Counted from the first letter of the stretch, positions 1 through 8,642 are shown. The stretch is 40,249 bases of DNA from Clostridia bacterium (GCA_017507005.1 JAFWBT010000006.1:1-40249); one strand, 5' to 3'. A program made the numbers and translations. Notes: generated from the letters alone by a model not told the origin.

Positions 1-1
1 G

Positions 2-403
2 GATACGGATGAATTCCCGTTTGACGTGTACACGGCAACCATGTGTATGTATGAAGTATTAAAAGCGGGCGGACTGACGGGCGGTTTTAACTTTGATGCG
101 AAAAATCGTCGTCCTTCCTATACGGTAGAGGATATGTTTGAGGGGTATATTCTCGGTATGGACACGTTTGCGCTCGGTCTTATCAAAGCTGCGGAAATTA
201 TTGAAGACGGACGTATAGATGAATTTATTACCAAACGTTACGCAAGCTATCGCGAAACGGAAATGGGTAAGAAAATTTTGTCGAATGAAACGAGCTTGGA
301 AGAATTGTCTGCGTATGCGGAAAAGCTTGGCGCGCCTGAGCTGCCTGGTAGCGGAAAACAAGAAAATCTTCAAAATATTGTGAACAGTATATTGTTTGGC
401 TAA
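2..403 (+). CDS. xylA: Xylose isomerase, C-terminal part (5' end outside window)
   Basis: XylA converts D-xylose to D-xylulose in the cytoplasm. The frame is open from base 2, so the gene enters from the left and only about the last 133 residues are visible. The run DTDEFPFDVY, then a GGL stretch and NFDAKNRR, matches the C-terminal part of bacterial xylose isomerases, including the conserved FDAK(V/N)RR segment. A later Met/Val is not a real start because homology continues upstream of it. The stop lies 7 bases before the xylB ATG, which indicates one operon with coupled translation. The tail (ELPGSGKQENL and on) is ordinary for the family. The identification rests on recognisable motifs; the catalytic residues lie outside the window. 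Confidence 0.93.
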   Translation, partial: DTDEFPFDVYTATMCMYEVLKAGGLTGGFNFDAKNRRPSYTVEDMFEGYILGMDTFALGLIKAAEIIEDGRIDEFITKRYASYRETEMGKKILSNETSLEELSAYAEKLGAPELPGSGKQENLQNIVNSILFG

Positions 404-410
404 TAATTTT

Positions 411-1874
411 ATGAATACGTATATTGGAATTGATTTGGGTACTTCGTCGGTGAAATTGCTTTTAGTAGCCGCAGACGGCAGTATTTTAAATAGTGTAACA
501 AAAGAATATCCCATCTATTATCCGCAAAGTGGATGGAGCGAACAAAACCCGGAGGATTGGTTAAAGGCAACCGTTGACGGAATGGAAGAATTGTTGAACG
601 GGCATAGCAGGTATGAGGTGAAGGGGGTTTCCTTCGGCGGACAGATGCACGGACTCGTATTGCTTGACGAGGAAGATAACGTCATTCGTCCTGCTATTTT
701 ATGGAACGACGGCAGAACGCAAAAGCAGACGGATTATCTCAATACGGTCATCGGACGAGAAAAGTTATCGCGATATACCGCAAATATTGCGTTTGCAGGC
801 TTTACGGCTCCTAAAATTCTTTGGGTGAAAGAAAACGAACCTGAAAATTTTGCAAGAATCGCGAAAATTATGTTACCAAAGGATTACCTTGCATACAAGC
901 TGACGGGGGTTCACTCCACTGATTATTCGGACGCAAGCGGGATGCTACTTTTGGACGTGCAAAACAAATGCTGGTCGAAGGAAATGTGCGAGATATGTTC
1001 CGTGGATGAAAAATGGTTGCCGAAACTGTTTGAAAGCTACGAACGGATAGGGCAGGTACGCGATGAATACAATTTGCCGAATGCAATCGTAACGGCTGGC
1101 GCAGGCGATAATGCGGCTGCAGCAATCGGCACAGGAACGATAAAAAACGGCAATTGTAATATTTCGCTTGGTACGAGTGGTACGGTATTTATTGCGCAGG
1201 ATGCTTTTTCTGTAGATAAAAACAACGCATTGCATTCCTTTGCGCATGCAAATGGGAAGTATCATTTAATGGGTTGCATTTTGTCCGCAGCGAGCTGTAA
1301 TAAATGGTGGTCGGAAGAAATTTTAAAAACGACGGACTTTGCCAAAGAACAGGAAGGTTTAGAGGAATATTTAGGCGATAACGACGTGTATTTTTTGCCC
1401 TATTTAATGGGGGAACGAAGTCCGCATAACGACGTTAACGCAAAGGGCTGTTTTATTGGTATGCGAATGGATACGACAAGACAACAAATGACGCTTGCCG
1501 TTATGGAGGGCGTTGCGTTTGCACTTCGTGATTGTGTAGAGGTTGCTAAAGCAAACGGCTTGGAGATAAACAGCACGAAAATTTGCGGCGGCGGAGCGAA
1601 GAGTGACGTTTGGAAAAAGGTAATTTCTAACGTATTAGGCATACCCGTGTACGCGTTGAGCGTAGAAGAAGGTCCTGCTTACGGCGCGGCGATATTGGCT
1701 ATGGTTGGTGCAAACGAATACGCAACGGTGCAGGAAGCGGTGGAAAAATTTGTAACGACAAAAGACGCTGTATTTCCCGATAAAAGTTTAACGAAAAATT
1801 ACGAAGAAAAATACAGACGTTTTCAAAAATTATATCCTGCATTGAAAGAATGGACGCTTTTGAGTGCGCAATAA
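411..1874 (+). CDS. xylB: Xylulokinase (FGGY family)
   Basis: Phosphorylates D-xylulose to D-xylulose 5-phosphate with ATP, feeding the pentose phosphate pathway. At 487 residues it has typical length. Visible motifs: N-terminal phosphate loop DLGTSSVK (about 7-14), GGQMHG, the substrate-side PAILWNDGRTQ, and GAGDNAAAAIGTG whose Asp233 falls at the position of the catalytic base of xylulokinases. Further on are SLGTSGTVF and the C-terminal GGGAKSDVW and EGPAYGAAILA segments of the FGGY_C domain. I chose ATG 411 because the family begins MxxxYIGIDLGT; an upstream TTG at 396 overlaps xylA and adds only five residues. Neither start has a clear Shine-Dalgarno sequence, so initiation probably depends on ribosomes finishing xylA. 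Its neighbours argue for xylose rather than another pentose. Confidence 0.95.
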   Translation: MNTYIGIDLGTSSVKLLLVAADGSILNSVTKEYPIYYPQSGWSEQNPEDWLKATVDGMEELLNGHSRYEVKGVSFGGQMHGLVLLDEEDNVIRPAILWNDGRTQKQTDYLNTVIGREKLSRYTANIAFAGFTAPKILWVKENEPENFARIAKIMLPKDYLAYKLTGVHSTDYSDASGMLLLDVQNKCWSKEMCEICSVDEKWLPKLFESYERIGQVRDEYNLPNAIVTAGAGDNAAAAIGTGTIKNGNCNISLGTSGTVFIAQDAFSVDKNNALHSFAHANGKYHLMGCILSAASCNKWWSEEILKTTDFAKEQEGLEEYLGDNDVYFLPYLMGERSPHNDVNAKGCFIGMRMDTTRQQMTLAVMEGVAFALRDCVEVAKANGLEINSTKICGGGAKSDVWKKVISNVLGIPVYALSVEEGPAYGAAILAMVGANEYATVQEAVEKFVTTKDAVFPDKSLTKNYEEKYRRFQKLYPALKEWTLLSAQ

Positions 1875-1955
1875 ATTTGCACAATAGTTTTAGAGAGCAC
1901 AATAAAGCAGGGTTTTAGAGGGGTTCAGGAAAAAATTGAAATAATTAGTAATAAG

Positions 1956-1972
1956 TTACATTATAAATGTAA
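1956..1972. promoter_or_regulatory. Candidate operator palindrome TTACATT-N3-AATGTAA
   Basis: Two perfect 7-base arms separated by ATA lie 10 bases upstream of the -35 box of the next gene. This is the size and symmetry of a site for a dimeric regulator. The position just upstream of -35 fits an activator better than a repressor. No regulator gene is adjacent, so the binding protein is unknown. Confidence 0.45.
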
Positions 1973-1982
1973 AAATTTTATA

Positions 1983-2011
1983 TTGACAAAACATCGCGTG
2001 TGTGAGAAAAT
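1983..2011 (+). promoter_or_regulatory. Sigma-A promoter for the 626-residue glycosidase-like gene
   Basis: TTGACA at 1983-1988, a 17-base spacer, and GAAAAT at 2006-2011 (four of six matches to TATAAT). The poor -10 with a perfect -35 and an upstream palindrome suggests a regulated promoter. GGAGAG at 2029-2034 is the ribosome site for ATG 2043. Confidence 0.55.
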
Positions 2012-2042
2012 ATTTCTTCAACTTTAATGGAGAGAATAAATT

Positions 2043-3923
2043 ATGAATTATGTAATAAAAACAGGCTCAGCCTTCGGTGAGTGTACATATGAAAACGAGC
2101 AAGTGCATTTTTGTGCGAATATTTGCGCGGAAGAAGCGACTTGGCAACTAACCGTTGATTTTGAGGAATGGGAAGAGGATTGTTACGTATTCGCACCTGC
2201 CTGCGCTTACGATGGGAATCGCATACAGCAGGTGAATAGAATATATCCTCCCATGTATTTGCAGTCGGAAATGGGTGAAAAAGCGCAGCCGATTATGTTG
2301 AAGGGAATCCCTGCACTCAATGTGGACGGTAGCGGAAAAATCGAAGTAACGGCAGGAGATATGTCCGTGCCCTGCGTAGGTATTTTCTTTAAACACAGCA
2401 AACAAGCTTTTTTCCTGTTCACAGAACAAGCAATTAAAGAAAAAAATATTGGTTTTGGTATTGAAAAAGGGAAAATTACGGTGCAATATCCTACCATGAG
2501 AGGTCTGGCGTATCGTTACGTTTTACCGCCTGAACCGAATGCGGATAAAGGGGTAGCGGTGCAATTTGGTGAGGAGCTTTCTTCCAAATTATACGTGCGC
2601 GTATTCCCGTGTGAGGACATTTCCGAATTTTTCGATATTTTTCACGATAACAGAAAGATTTTAATGCGTAGCGAACGTCCTGAAAATGGGTACACGCAAG
2701 AGCTTTGGGACGTTATGGAAGCGCATTTTAACGACCATAATTGGAGCGGAAAATATATTGGTAATAATCCTTTTGAAAAATGGCAATGTGGTTGGTGCGG
2801 CGGCGCAATGTCCACGTATCCCTTATATTTAAAGGGTAACGAACAGACAAAAACGCGCGCGATACAAACGATAGATTGGTTAGTTGCACATGTTGCGCCT
2901 ACGGGTTTTTTCTACGGCCAAATATATAACGGTGAAATAGAAGATGACAGCTATTATCATACCTTGAAAAGAAATGGGATTGAAAAGACGGAATATCTTG
3001 CTATGAAAGATTCTCATCTCGTTCGGAAAAGCGGTGATGTATTGCTGTTCTTATATAAGCATTTCGAATGTATGCCTGTGAAAAAGGAATGGGAAGACGC
3101 GGCGAAAAGCTGTGCTGATGCCTTTGTAACGTTGTTTAAAAAATATGGCACGTTTGGGCAATTTGTTAATATTGAAACGGGAGAAATGCAAGTAGCATTA
3201 TCCTGCGCGGGAGCCTCAGCGGTTGGTGGGCTTGTTCGTTCGTTTGAATATTTCAAGGACGAAAAGTATTTAGACGTAGCCAAACAAGCCTGTGAATATT
3301 ATTATCAAAATTTTGTAGCGCAAGGCGTGACATCGGGCGGTCCTGGGGAGATATTGACGGCGCCTGACAGTGAGAGTTCGTACGCGATGGTAGAAAGCTG
3401 CGTGTTATTATACGAAGCAACGAAAGAGGAAAAATGGTTACAATACGCAAAGGACAGCGCGAACTTGTTTTCCTCTTGGGTAATGACGTACGCTTATCAG
3501 TTTCCGAAAGGTTGCGAATTTGAAATACAAAAAATCAACACGACGGGCAGCGTTTTTGCCAATGTGCAAAATAAACATTCCGCACCGGGGATTTGTACAT
3601 TTTCGGGGGATACGCTGTATCGATTGTATCGCTATACGAAAGACAAGCGTTACCTTGAGCTTATAAAAGATATTGCGTATTTCATTCCGCAGTGTGTATC
3701 TACTCCGCAAAAACCTATCTATGATTGGGATCATAAGCACGGTGACGAGGAGGGTAGATTGCCCGATGGTTATATTTGCGAACGGGTAAATACCAGCGAC
3801 TGGGAAATGCAAGGTTGCATCGGCGGTGTCTTCAAGGTCAGTTGTTGGTGTGAAACTTCATTGGTTCTTAGCTTTGTGGAGCTGATGCATTTACCCGAAA
3901 TGGTGCAAGCAGAAGATAAATAA
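2043..3923 (+). CDS. Putative six-hairpin (alpha/alpha barrel) glycosidase-like protein
   Basis: Encodes 626 residues with no signal peptide, so it is probably cytoplasmic. I do not recognise a named family. The first 200 residues look beta-rich. From about residue 215 the sequence becomes helical, with regularly spaced aromatic and Trp/Cys-rich segments: WDVMEAHFNDHNW, WQCGWCGGAMSTYPLY, GPGEILTAPDSESSYAMVES, and near the end DWEMQGCIGGVFKVSCWCETS. Repeated helix pairs with conserved Asp/Glu-Ser-Tyr clusters are what six-hairpin glycosidases show, and the neighbours are pentose, galactose and rhamnose enzymes. Start ATG 2043 has GGAGAG nine bases upstream and its own promoter. Function is inferred from fold-like pattern and context only; substrate is unknown. 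A lyase or epimerase with the same fold cannot be excluded. Confidence 0.6.
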   Translation: MNYVIKTGSAFGECTYENEQVHFCANICAEEATWQLTVDFEEWEEDCYVFAPACAYDGNRIQQVNRIYPPMYLQSEMGEKAQPIMLKGIPALNVDGSGKIEVTAGDMSVPCVGIFFKHSKQAFFLFTEQAIKEKNIGFGIEKGKITVQYPTMRGLAYRYVLPPEPNADKGVAVQFGEELSSKLYVRVFPCEDISEFFDIFHDNRKILMRSERPENGYTQELWDVMEAHFNDHNWSGKYIGNNPFEKWQCGWCGGAMSTYPLYLKGNEQTKTRAIQTIDWLVAHVAPTGFFYGQIYNGEIEDDSYYHTLKRNGIEKTEYLAMKDSHLVRKSGDVLLFLYKHFECMPVKKEWEDAAKSCADAFVTLFKKYGTFGQFVNIETGEMQVALSCAGASAVGGLVRSFEYFKDEKYLDVAKQACEYYYQNFVAQGVTSGGPGEILTAPDSESSYAMVESCVLLYEATKEEKWLQYAKDSANLFSSWVMTYAYQFPKGCEFEIQKINTTGSVFANVQNKHSAPGICTFSGDTLYRLYRYTKDKRYLELIKDIAYFIPQCVSTPQKPIYDWDHKHGDEEGRLPDGYICERVNTSDWEMQGCIGGVFKVSCWCETSLVLSFVELMHLPEMVQAEDK

Positions 3924-3978
3924 ACAAGGGACGGGTACGTGATGAACCACGCAGTCTTTGTGGATGGTTGTCCTTGTT
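3924..3978 (+). terminator. Weak terminator-like hairpin after the glycosidase-like gene
   Basis: ACAAGGGAC just after the stop can pair imperfectly with GTCCTTGT about 40 bases later, followed by ATAAAAAAC. The loop is long and there is no real U tract, so this is only a weak candidate. Confidence 0.2.
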
Positions 3979-4532
3979 ATAAAAAACAAATATTCGATTT
4001 TACCGATTGTTGCTTGCGGTGATAATGAGGACGGCCTCAAATTGACTCGACAAAAGCGCAGTTACATATTTCTAATTTCAACGGCGGTGTAGGACAAGAT
4101 TGGTTGGACGCACATATTGAACGTTTCCAAAAAGACTATGCGGAAACGGTATTTGTCCCTGGGGCCAAAGGTGTACAGGTATGGGTAACCCCTCATAAGA
4201 GTGGTTTGGTTGAATTGGGTTCCAAGCTTAAAAATGCACAAGAAGATATTTATTTCCTTGAAAAAGTGAATTATCACGACGCAATTGCACAGGGCTACTT
4301 CTTAGATATTACGGACGTTGTTACAGAGCCATTGACAGAATTTGGGGAATCGGGCACAATCGAAGATAAGCTGTACGATTCTCACAAGCAGTACTATAAA
4401 ACGAATGGGAAATATTACGGTTTGCCCCATGCGCAATCTCCTACGTTGCTTACGTATGACGCGGATTTGTTTAATAGACTCAGTTTGTATTTTGGGGAAA
4501 ACGGCAAGCTTGACGAAAGTGGAAATCCCTGA
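3964..4532 (+). pseudogene. Broken sugar ABC-transporter substrate-binding lipoprotein gene
   Basis: From ATG 3964 one frame reads a short, degraded lipoprotein leader ending in the lipobox-like LPIVAC followed by GDNEDGLKL. The homologous reading then continues in a different frame (about 4035 on) with HISNFNGGVGQDW, ERFQKDYAET, NYHDAIAQGYFLDITD and GKYYGLPHAQSPTLLTYD, and stops at 4532. That is the N-terminal third of an extracellular solute-binding protein of a carbohydrate ABC transporter. The gene therefore has a frameshift around 4035-4050, a shortened signal peptide and loses about two thirds of its 3' end. No permease genes follow. It probably once supplied the sugar imported for the enzymes on either side. 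Confidence 0.75.
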
Positions 4533-4635
4533 CAGCGTAACGAGGATTGGTTGGGGCGCGTTCGGCAGTTGCAGTAGCTTGACAAGTGTGATAATCCCCG
4601 ATGGTGCCACTTCTATCGTTGGGTGGATGTTCTAG
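4501..4635 (+). pseudogene. BspA-type leucine-rich-repeat fragment fused to the broken transporter gene
   Basis: In a frame shifted from the transporter remnant the sequence reads SLTKVEIPDSVTRIGWGAF then CSSLTSVIIPDGATSI before a TAG. These are two consecutive LRR_5 repeats of surface proteins (consensus SLxSxxIPxxVTSIGxxAF). There is no start or secretion signal, so it is a fragment. The stretch 4501-4532 reads sensibly in both frames, so the join between the two genes lies somewhere in it. Confidence 0.75.
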
Positions 4636-4754
4636 AATTGCAGCTTTGGACATTTCCATCGATAGCCATTTGATGAGTTTTGCGGCGGAAGAATCGAGAT
4701 TGTCTGGCGCGGTGTGCCCGATTGAGAAATAATAAGACGTATATCTATTCACAT
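4636..4754. other. Degenerate intergenic remnant
   Basis: Contains a short open stretch starting at ATG 4672 and reading MSFAAEESRLSGAVCPIEK, ending in two stops. It may be the tail of another lost gene. Nothing recognisable otherwise. Confidence 0.3.
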
Positions 4755-4785
4755 AAAAGACGTATCAAACGGTACGTCTTTTTTT
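4755..4785 (+). terminator. Intrinsic terminator
   Basis: AAAGACGTA (4756-4764) and TACGTCTTT (4773-4781) form a 9-base-pair stem with an 8-base loop, followed by a T run to 4785. It insulates the decayed region from the GH36 promoter. Confidence 0.8.
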
Positions 4786-4864
4786 ACGCCCAAAAAGCGC
4801 GTTAAAAAGAGCGGCATTTATTCGGCTGGAAACCATTAAAATTAAGAAAAATGCCTCGCGTCCC

Positions 4865-4893
4865 TTGACAAATATTCGGTAAAGTTGTATGAT
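4865..4893 (+). promoter_or_regulatory. Sigma-A promoter of the GH36 gene
   Basis: TTGACA (4865-4870), 17-base spacer, TATGAT (4888-4893). It decides the start of the next gene: a potential ATG at 4889 lies inside the -10 box and cannot be translated from this transcript. The ribosome site GAGGAG at 4932-4937 precedes ATG 4943. Confidence 0.8.
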
Positions 4894-4942
4894 ATATTTA
4901 TTAAAACACATCAACGGTATAGAAAAAACGCGAGGAGACGCT

Positions 4943-7015
4943 ATGGGGCAATTTCAATTTAAGGATTTTCTTTTTGAAGTCCGTGAACAGCAAATATGTC
5001 TTTTGAGCTTTGGCGGTTTTAAGGGCGTGGGAGGACAATTTGCCGAGGTGCAAATTAGCGGCGAAAATAAAGACACCCATATGGGCGTAAAAATGGTAAA
5101 TTCTTCGGAGGGAAACCGTTTAAAATACCTTTCGCACACGCAATCGGACGAACGCTTGGAGATAGTGCAGCGTTCACCGCTCGTGGAGGTGAAAACTACG
5201 TTCGTCGCGTACATGGGTACGTCGTCTGTACGAATTTATACGGAAATAAAGAATATTTCTTCTCAAGAAATCGTGTTGGAAGAGTCGTCGGCGTTCGTTG
5301 GCGCGTGTCTTGGCTCGAACGAAGTGGAAAATTCTAAAAAGTTGCATTTTTATAAGTTTTTACAGAGCCACCACGCAGAGTGTCAGCCTCGTAAGGCGTC
5401 CTTTTACGAATACGGTTTGCATAAAGGCAATATTGAATCGCAAAAGCGTATCGCCTTTGCAAATATCGGTAGTTGGTCGACGAAAGAGGAATTGCCGCAA
5501 GGCATTATAGAGAACGCGCAAACGGGCGCGTGCCTTATGTTTCAAATCGAGAGCAATGCGTCTTGGTATTACGAAATCGCGGATAAAGGCGGCGAATATT
5601 ACGTATATCTTGGCGGCGCGAATTTGCCTTTTGGCGGTTGGAGCAAAGCGTTACAGCCGCAGGAAAGCTACCGTACGCCGTACGTGGCGTTGGCGACGTC
5701 GGATAGCGTTGACGGCGTGATAGGGGAAATGACGAAATTCCGTCGTCAAATATCGGCAAAAAATACGTTCGACGCGTACCTGCCTGCCATCTTTAACGAA
5801 TATATGCACTTGTCGTGGGACAGCCCGACGGCAGAACAAACGGCGAAAATTGCACCTATCGTGGCGCAAACGGGCGTCAAATATTACGTCATTGATTGCG
5901 GCTGGCACAACGAAGAACCGGGCAATATCGTATATCCTTTCGTTGGTCAATGGAAAGAAAGCAAAGCGCGTTTTCCTGAGGGTGTTAGAAAAACGACGGA
6001 TTTTATCCGTTCGCTCGGTATGAAAGCGGGGCTTTGGATAGAGCCGGAAATTATCGGCATACAATGCCAAGAAATGCTCGATTATTACGACGATAGCTGT
6101 TTTTTGCAAAGAAACGGACGTAAGATAGCCGTTATGAACAGATATTTCCTCGATTATCGCAATGGAAAAGTGCGCGCGTATATGAGTGAAACGATTCGTC
6201 GTATGGTGGAGGACTACGGCGCGGATTATATCAAGTGCGATTATAATGAGGACTGCGGCGTGGGTACGGATTACAGAGCTTTTTGCGCGGGTGAGGGCTT
6301 GGAGGCGTGCGCCGATGCGTTCTATTCGTGGATAAAGGAAATGACGGGAAAATATCCGCAGGTCGTCTTTGAGGGCTGCGCTTCGGGCGGTATGCGTATG
6401 GATTATAAAATGCTGTCGGCGTATCCGTTGCTCTCCACGTCCGACCAGACGGATTATTTAAAATATCCCTATATCGCAGGCAATATTTTATCGGCGGTAC
6501 TCCCCGAGCAGGCGGCGGTGTGGAGCTATCCCGTAGGCGTTGGAGAGATAGGTCTGCCGCTCGATAGCAAATACGATAAAAAATGGGTGTTGGAGCATAT
6601 CACGGATGAGAGAATTGCGATGAATATGATTAACGCGTTTTTGGGGCGTATGCACCTTGCCAGCCATTTAGAACTGCTGAGCGAACACCAGCTCGCGCTC
6701 GTGAAAGAAGGGGTGGAATATTACAACTCCCTCACCGCGCCTAAGAAAACGGCATTGCCCTATTTCCCGAACGGCTTTACGAGTTTTGGCGAAGAGCATA
6801 TCGTTGCAGGCTTTAAGACGGCGGAAAAGATATATCTTGCCGTGTGGTGTTTGGGCGGCGATAGTACGGTGACGACGGCTATAAAAGAACCCGTCAAAGG
6901 GGTAAAAATAGCCTATCCGTCCCATACGTCTACGCGCGCAAGCGTGGAAGACGGGGAATTGCAGGTGACGTTTAACGGCGTACAGCAGGCGGCGTTTATC
7001 GAAATACAATTATAA
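4943..7015 (+). CDS. Alpha-galactosidase (GH36 family)
   Basis: Removes terminal alpha-1,6-linked galactose from oligosaccharides such as raffinose, melibiose or galactomannan fragments; no signal peptide, so cytoplasmic. The 690-residue length fits GH36. An N-terminal beta-sandwich (to about 280) is followed by the (beta/alpha)8 barrel with YYVIDCGWHNEEPGN, GLWIEPEIIG, and YIKCDYNED, in which Asp433 is the expected nucleophile. STSDQTDYLKYPYIAG carries Asp501 as the expected acid/base, and a C-terminal beta domain follows. The canonical KWDMN motif is KCDYN here, a modest variation. The start at 4943 is set by GAGGAG at 4932-4937 and by the promoter overlapping any earlier ATG. It is monocistronic or co-transcribed with nothing upstream. 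Alternative activity within GH36 (alpha-N-acetylgalactosaminidase) is possible. Confidence 0.9.
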   Translation: MGQFQFKDFLFEVREQQICLLSFGGFKGVGGQFAEVQISGENKDTHMGVKMVNSSEGNRLKYLSHTQSDERLEIVQRSPLVEVKTTFVAYMGTSSVRIYTEIKNISSQEIVLEESSAFVGACLGSNEVENSKKLHFYKFLQSHHAECQPRKASFYEYGLHKGNIESQKRIAFANIGSWSTKEELPQGIIENAQTGACLMFQIESNASWYYEIADKGGEYYVYLGGANLPFGGWSKALQPQESYRTPYVALATSDSVDGVIGEMTKFRRQISAKNTFDAYLPAIFNEYMHLSWDSPTAEQTAKIAPIVAQTGVKYYVIDCGWHNEEPGNIVYPFVGQWKESKARFPEGVRKTTDFIRSLGMKAGLWIEPEIIGIQCQEMLDYYDDSCFLQRNGRKIAVMNRYFLDYRNGKVRAYMSETIRRMVEDYGADYIKCDYNEDCGVGTDYRAFCAGEGLEACADAFYSWIKEMTGKYPQVVFEGCASGGMRMDYKMLSAYPLLSTSDQTDYLKYPYIAGNILSAVLPEQAAVWSYPVGVGEIGLPLDSKYDKKWVLEHITDERIAMNMINAFLGRMHLASHLELLSEHQLALVKEGVEYYNSLTAPKKTALPYFPNGFTSFGEEHIVAGFKTAEKIYLAVWCLGGDSTVTTAIKEPVKGVKIAYPSHTSTRASVEDGELQVTFNGVQQAAFIEIQL

Positions 7016-7085
7016 AAATACCATTATAAAATAGGCATACTATAAGGCGCGCTATAAGGAATTTTTACCTATTAAATTCCAACCG

Positions 7086-7114
7086 TTGACAAAATTTTGA
7101 CGGTTTGTTATACT
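7086..7114 (+). promoter_or_regulatory. Sigma-A promoter of the GH78 gene
   Basis: TTGACA (7086-7091), 17-base spacer, TATACT (7109-7114). It lies 70 bases after the GH36 stop, so the rhamnosidase can be expressed independently. No convincing terminator lies in the gap 7016-7085. Confidence 0.8.
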
Positions 7115-7164
7115 ATACGTAGTCTTAAAAAACATAAAATATAAAGGAACAAAGAACGAGGGAT

Positions 7165-8562
7165 ATGAAAGAATTTATTTTTCCTAAAAAAATTGTAAAA
7201 CTGCATTGTGCGAACGACACGAAAAAACTTTTAAAGAAGCAGAGCTTGCAAATCGGTTTAAACGAACGCTGCACGACGGTGTTTGAAAAGGACGATTTCA
7301 TCATTTTAGACTACGGGCAGGAATTGTGCGGCAGTGTGCGTATTTTGGCGTTTTTCGGTGAGAATACGAAAATCCGAATCCGCTTTGGCGAGAGCGTTAC
7401 GGAAACGTGTAGCGAGCTGGGAGGCACGCAGAACGCCACGAACGACCACGCTTTGCGGGATTTTACGGCGGAATTGCCCTCGTATTCTGATCAGACCTTT
7501 GCGAATACGGGTTTCCGTTTCGTGCGTATAGATTTTTACGGCAAAGCGGAAATCAAGAGTATCGTTGCGGTAAACAATATTTTGAAAAAGTCCGCGATAT
7601 ACACCTACCAAGGCAAGGACGAGCAAATCAAGCGTATTTTTGCCACGGCGAAACGCACCGTCGATCTTTGCGTGTCGAGCGGCTACGTTTGGGACGGCGT
7701 AAAGCGCGACAGACTCGTTTGGATAGGGGATATGTACCCTGAAATGTTGGCGTTGACGGGTTTGTACGGGCGTTTCCCCATGTTGGAGCGTTCGTTAGAT
7801 TTTGTAAAAGAACAAACGCCGTTGCCCAGTTGGATGAACGGATTTCCCACGTATTCGATGTGGTGGATTATCATCATTGCGGATTATTATCAAAAGACGA
7901 ACGCAAGGGCGTATATCGCAAAACAGATTTCTTATTTAGAAAAACTTATCGAGCAGATGAGCAAATACGTAAAAGAGAACGGCGAGATGTGCTATCCGTT
8001 CTATTTCGTCGATTGGCCCACGCACGACCAGCCCGACGAGCTGCACGGCGTTCGCGCGATACATATTCTCGCTATGAAAAAAGCTATCGAGCTGTTGGAG
8101 GCGTTCAACGGGAATACGGCAACGGCGAAGTCTATTTTAGAGCGTTTGTTGCAGATAGAAATTCAGCCGCAAAACAGCAAGCAGGTGTTGGGTTTGAAAT
8201 ATTTTGCGGTGGGTTTGACTGAGGCGGATAAAAAAGCGTTGGTAAAGGGCGGCGCGAAAGGTATGTCCACGTTCATGAGCTATTATATTCTCAAAGCGGT
8301 GGCTTCGTTTGATAAGGCGGCGGCGATTGCAATGATGAAAGAATATTATGGAGCGATGCTGGATAAAGGCGCAACGACGTTTTGGGAAGATTTCGATATG
8401 TCTTGGATAGAGGGCAGTTGCCGTATAGACGAGTTCCCGAAATCGGGCGAAAAGAATATCCACGGCGATTACGGCGCGTTCTGCTATATAGGCTTCCGCC
8501 ACAGCTTATGTCACGGCTGGTCGGCAGGCGTTATACAGTTCATCAAAGAAGAGTGCGTTTAA
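7165..8562 (+). CDS. Compact alpha-L-rhamnosidase-like enzyme (GH78)
   Basis: Predicted to cleave terminal alpha-L-rhamnose from pectic rhamnogalacturonan or flavonoid glycosides; no signal peptide. The 465 residues are shorter than most GH78 enzymes (about 700-1000) and represent a small N-terminal beta domain plus the (alpha/alpha)6 barrel. YVWDGVKRDRLVWIGD carries Asp177, Asp182 and Asp189. Their spacing (5 and 7) equals that of the active-site acids in the characterised Bacillus enzyme RhaB, although the middle one is Asp where RhaB has Glu. GATTFWEDFD supplies Glu408 at the position of the catalytic Glu. The ending SLCHGWSAG is characteristic. The best ribosome-site match, GAGGG at 7158-7162, sits only two bases from ATG 7165; no better start is visible. 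Confidence 0.85.
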   Translation: MKEFIFPKKIVKLHCANDTKKLLKKQSLQIGLNERCTTVFEKDDFIILDYGQELCGSVRILAFFGENTKIRIRFGESVTETCSELGGTQNATNDHALRDFTAELPSYSDQTFANTGFRFVRIDFYGKAEIKSIVAVNNILKKSAIYTYQGKDEQIKRIFATAKRTVDLCVSSGYVWDGVKRDRLVWIGDMYPEMLALTGLYGRFPMLERSLDFVKEQTPLPSWMNGFPTYSMWWIIIIADYYQKTNARAYIAKQISYLEKLIEQMSKYVKENGEMCYPFYFVDWPTHDQPDELHGVRAIHILAMKKAIELLEAFNGNTATAKSILERLLQIEIQPQNSKQVLGLKYFAVGLTEADKKALVKGGAKGMSTFMSYYILKAVASFDKAAAIAMMKEYYGAMLDKGATTFWEDFDMSWIEGSCRIDEFPKSGEKNIHGDYGAFCYIGFRHSLCHGWSAGVIQFIKEECV

Positions 8563-8604
8563 AGCTAAAACGGATAAAAAAACACAAAAAAATTGAAACT
8601 TGGT

Positions 8605-8642
8605 ACGAAAAACGAGCCATAAACGGCTCGTTTTTCGTTTTT
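8605..8642. terminator. Strong bidirectional terminator
   Basis: ACGAAAAACGAGCC (8605-8618) and GGCTCGTTTTTCGT (8625-8638) form a 14-base-pair perfect stem with a 6-base loop, followed by TTTTTT. It ends the GH78 transcript. Confidence 0.9.

Noticed and set aside
4889-4942. Earlier ATG start for the GH36 enzyme
   Set aside because: It falls inside the -10 box TATGAT and has no ribosome site; ATG 4943 has GAGGAG and begins where family similarity begins.
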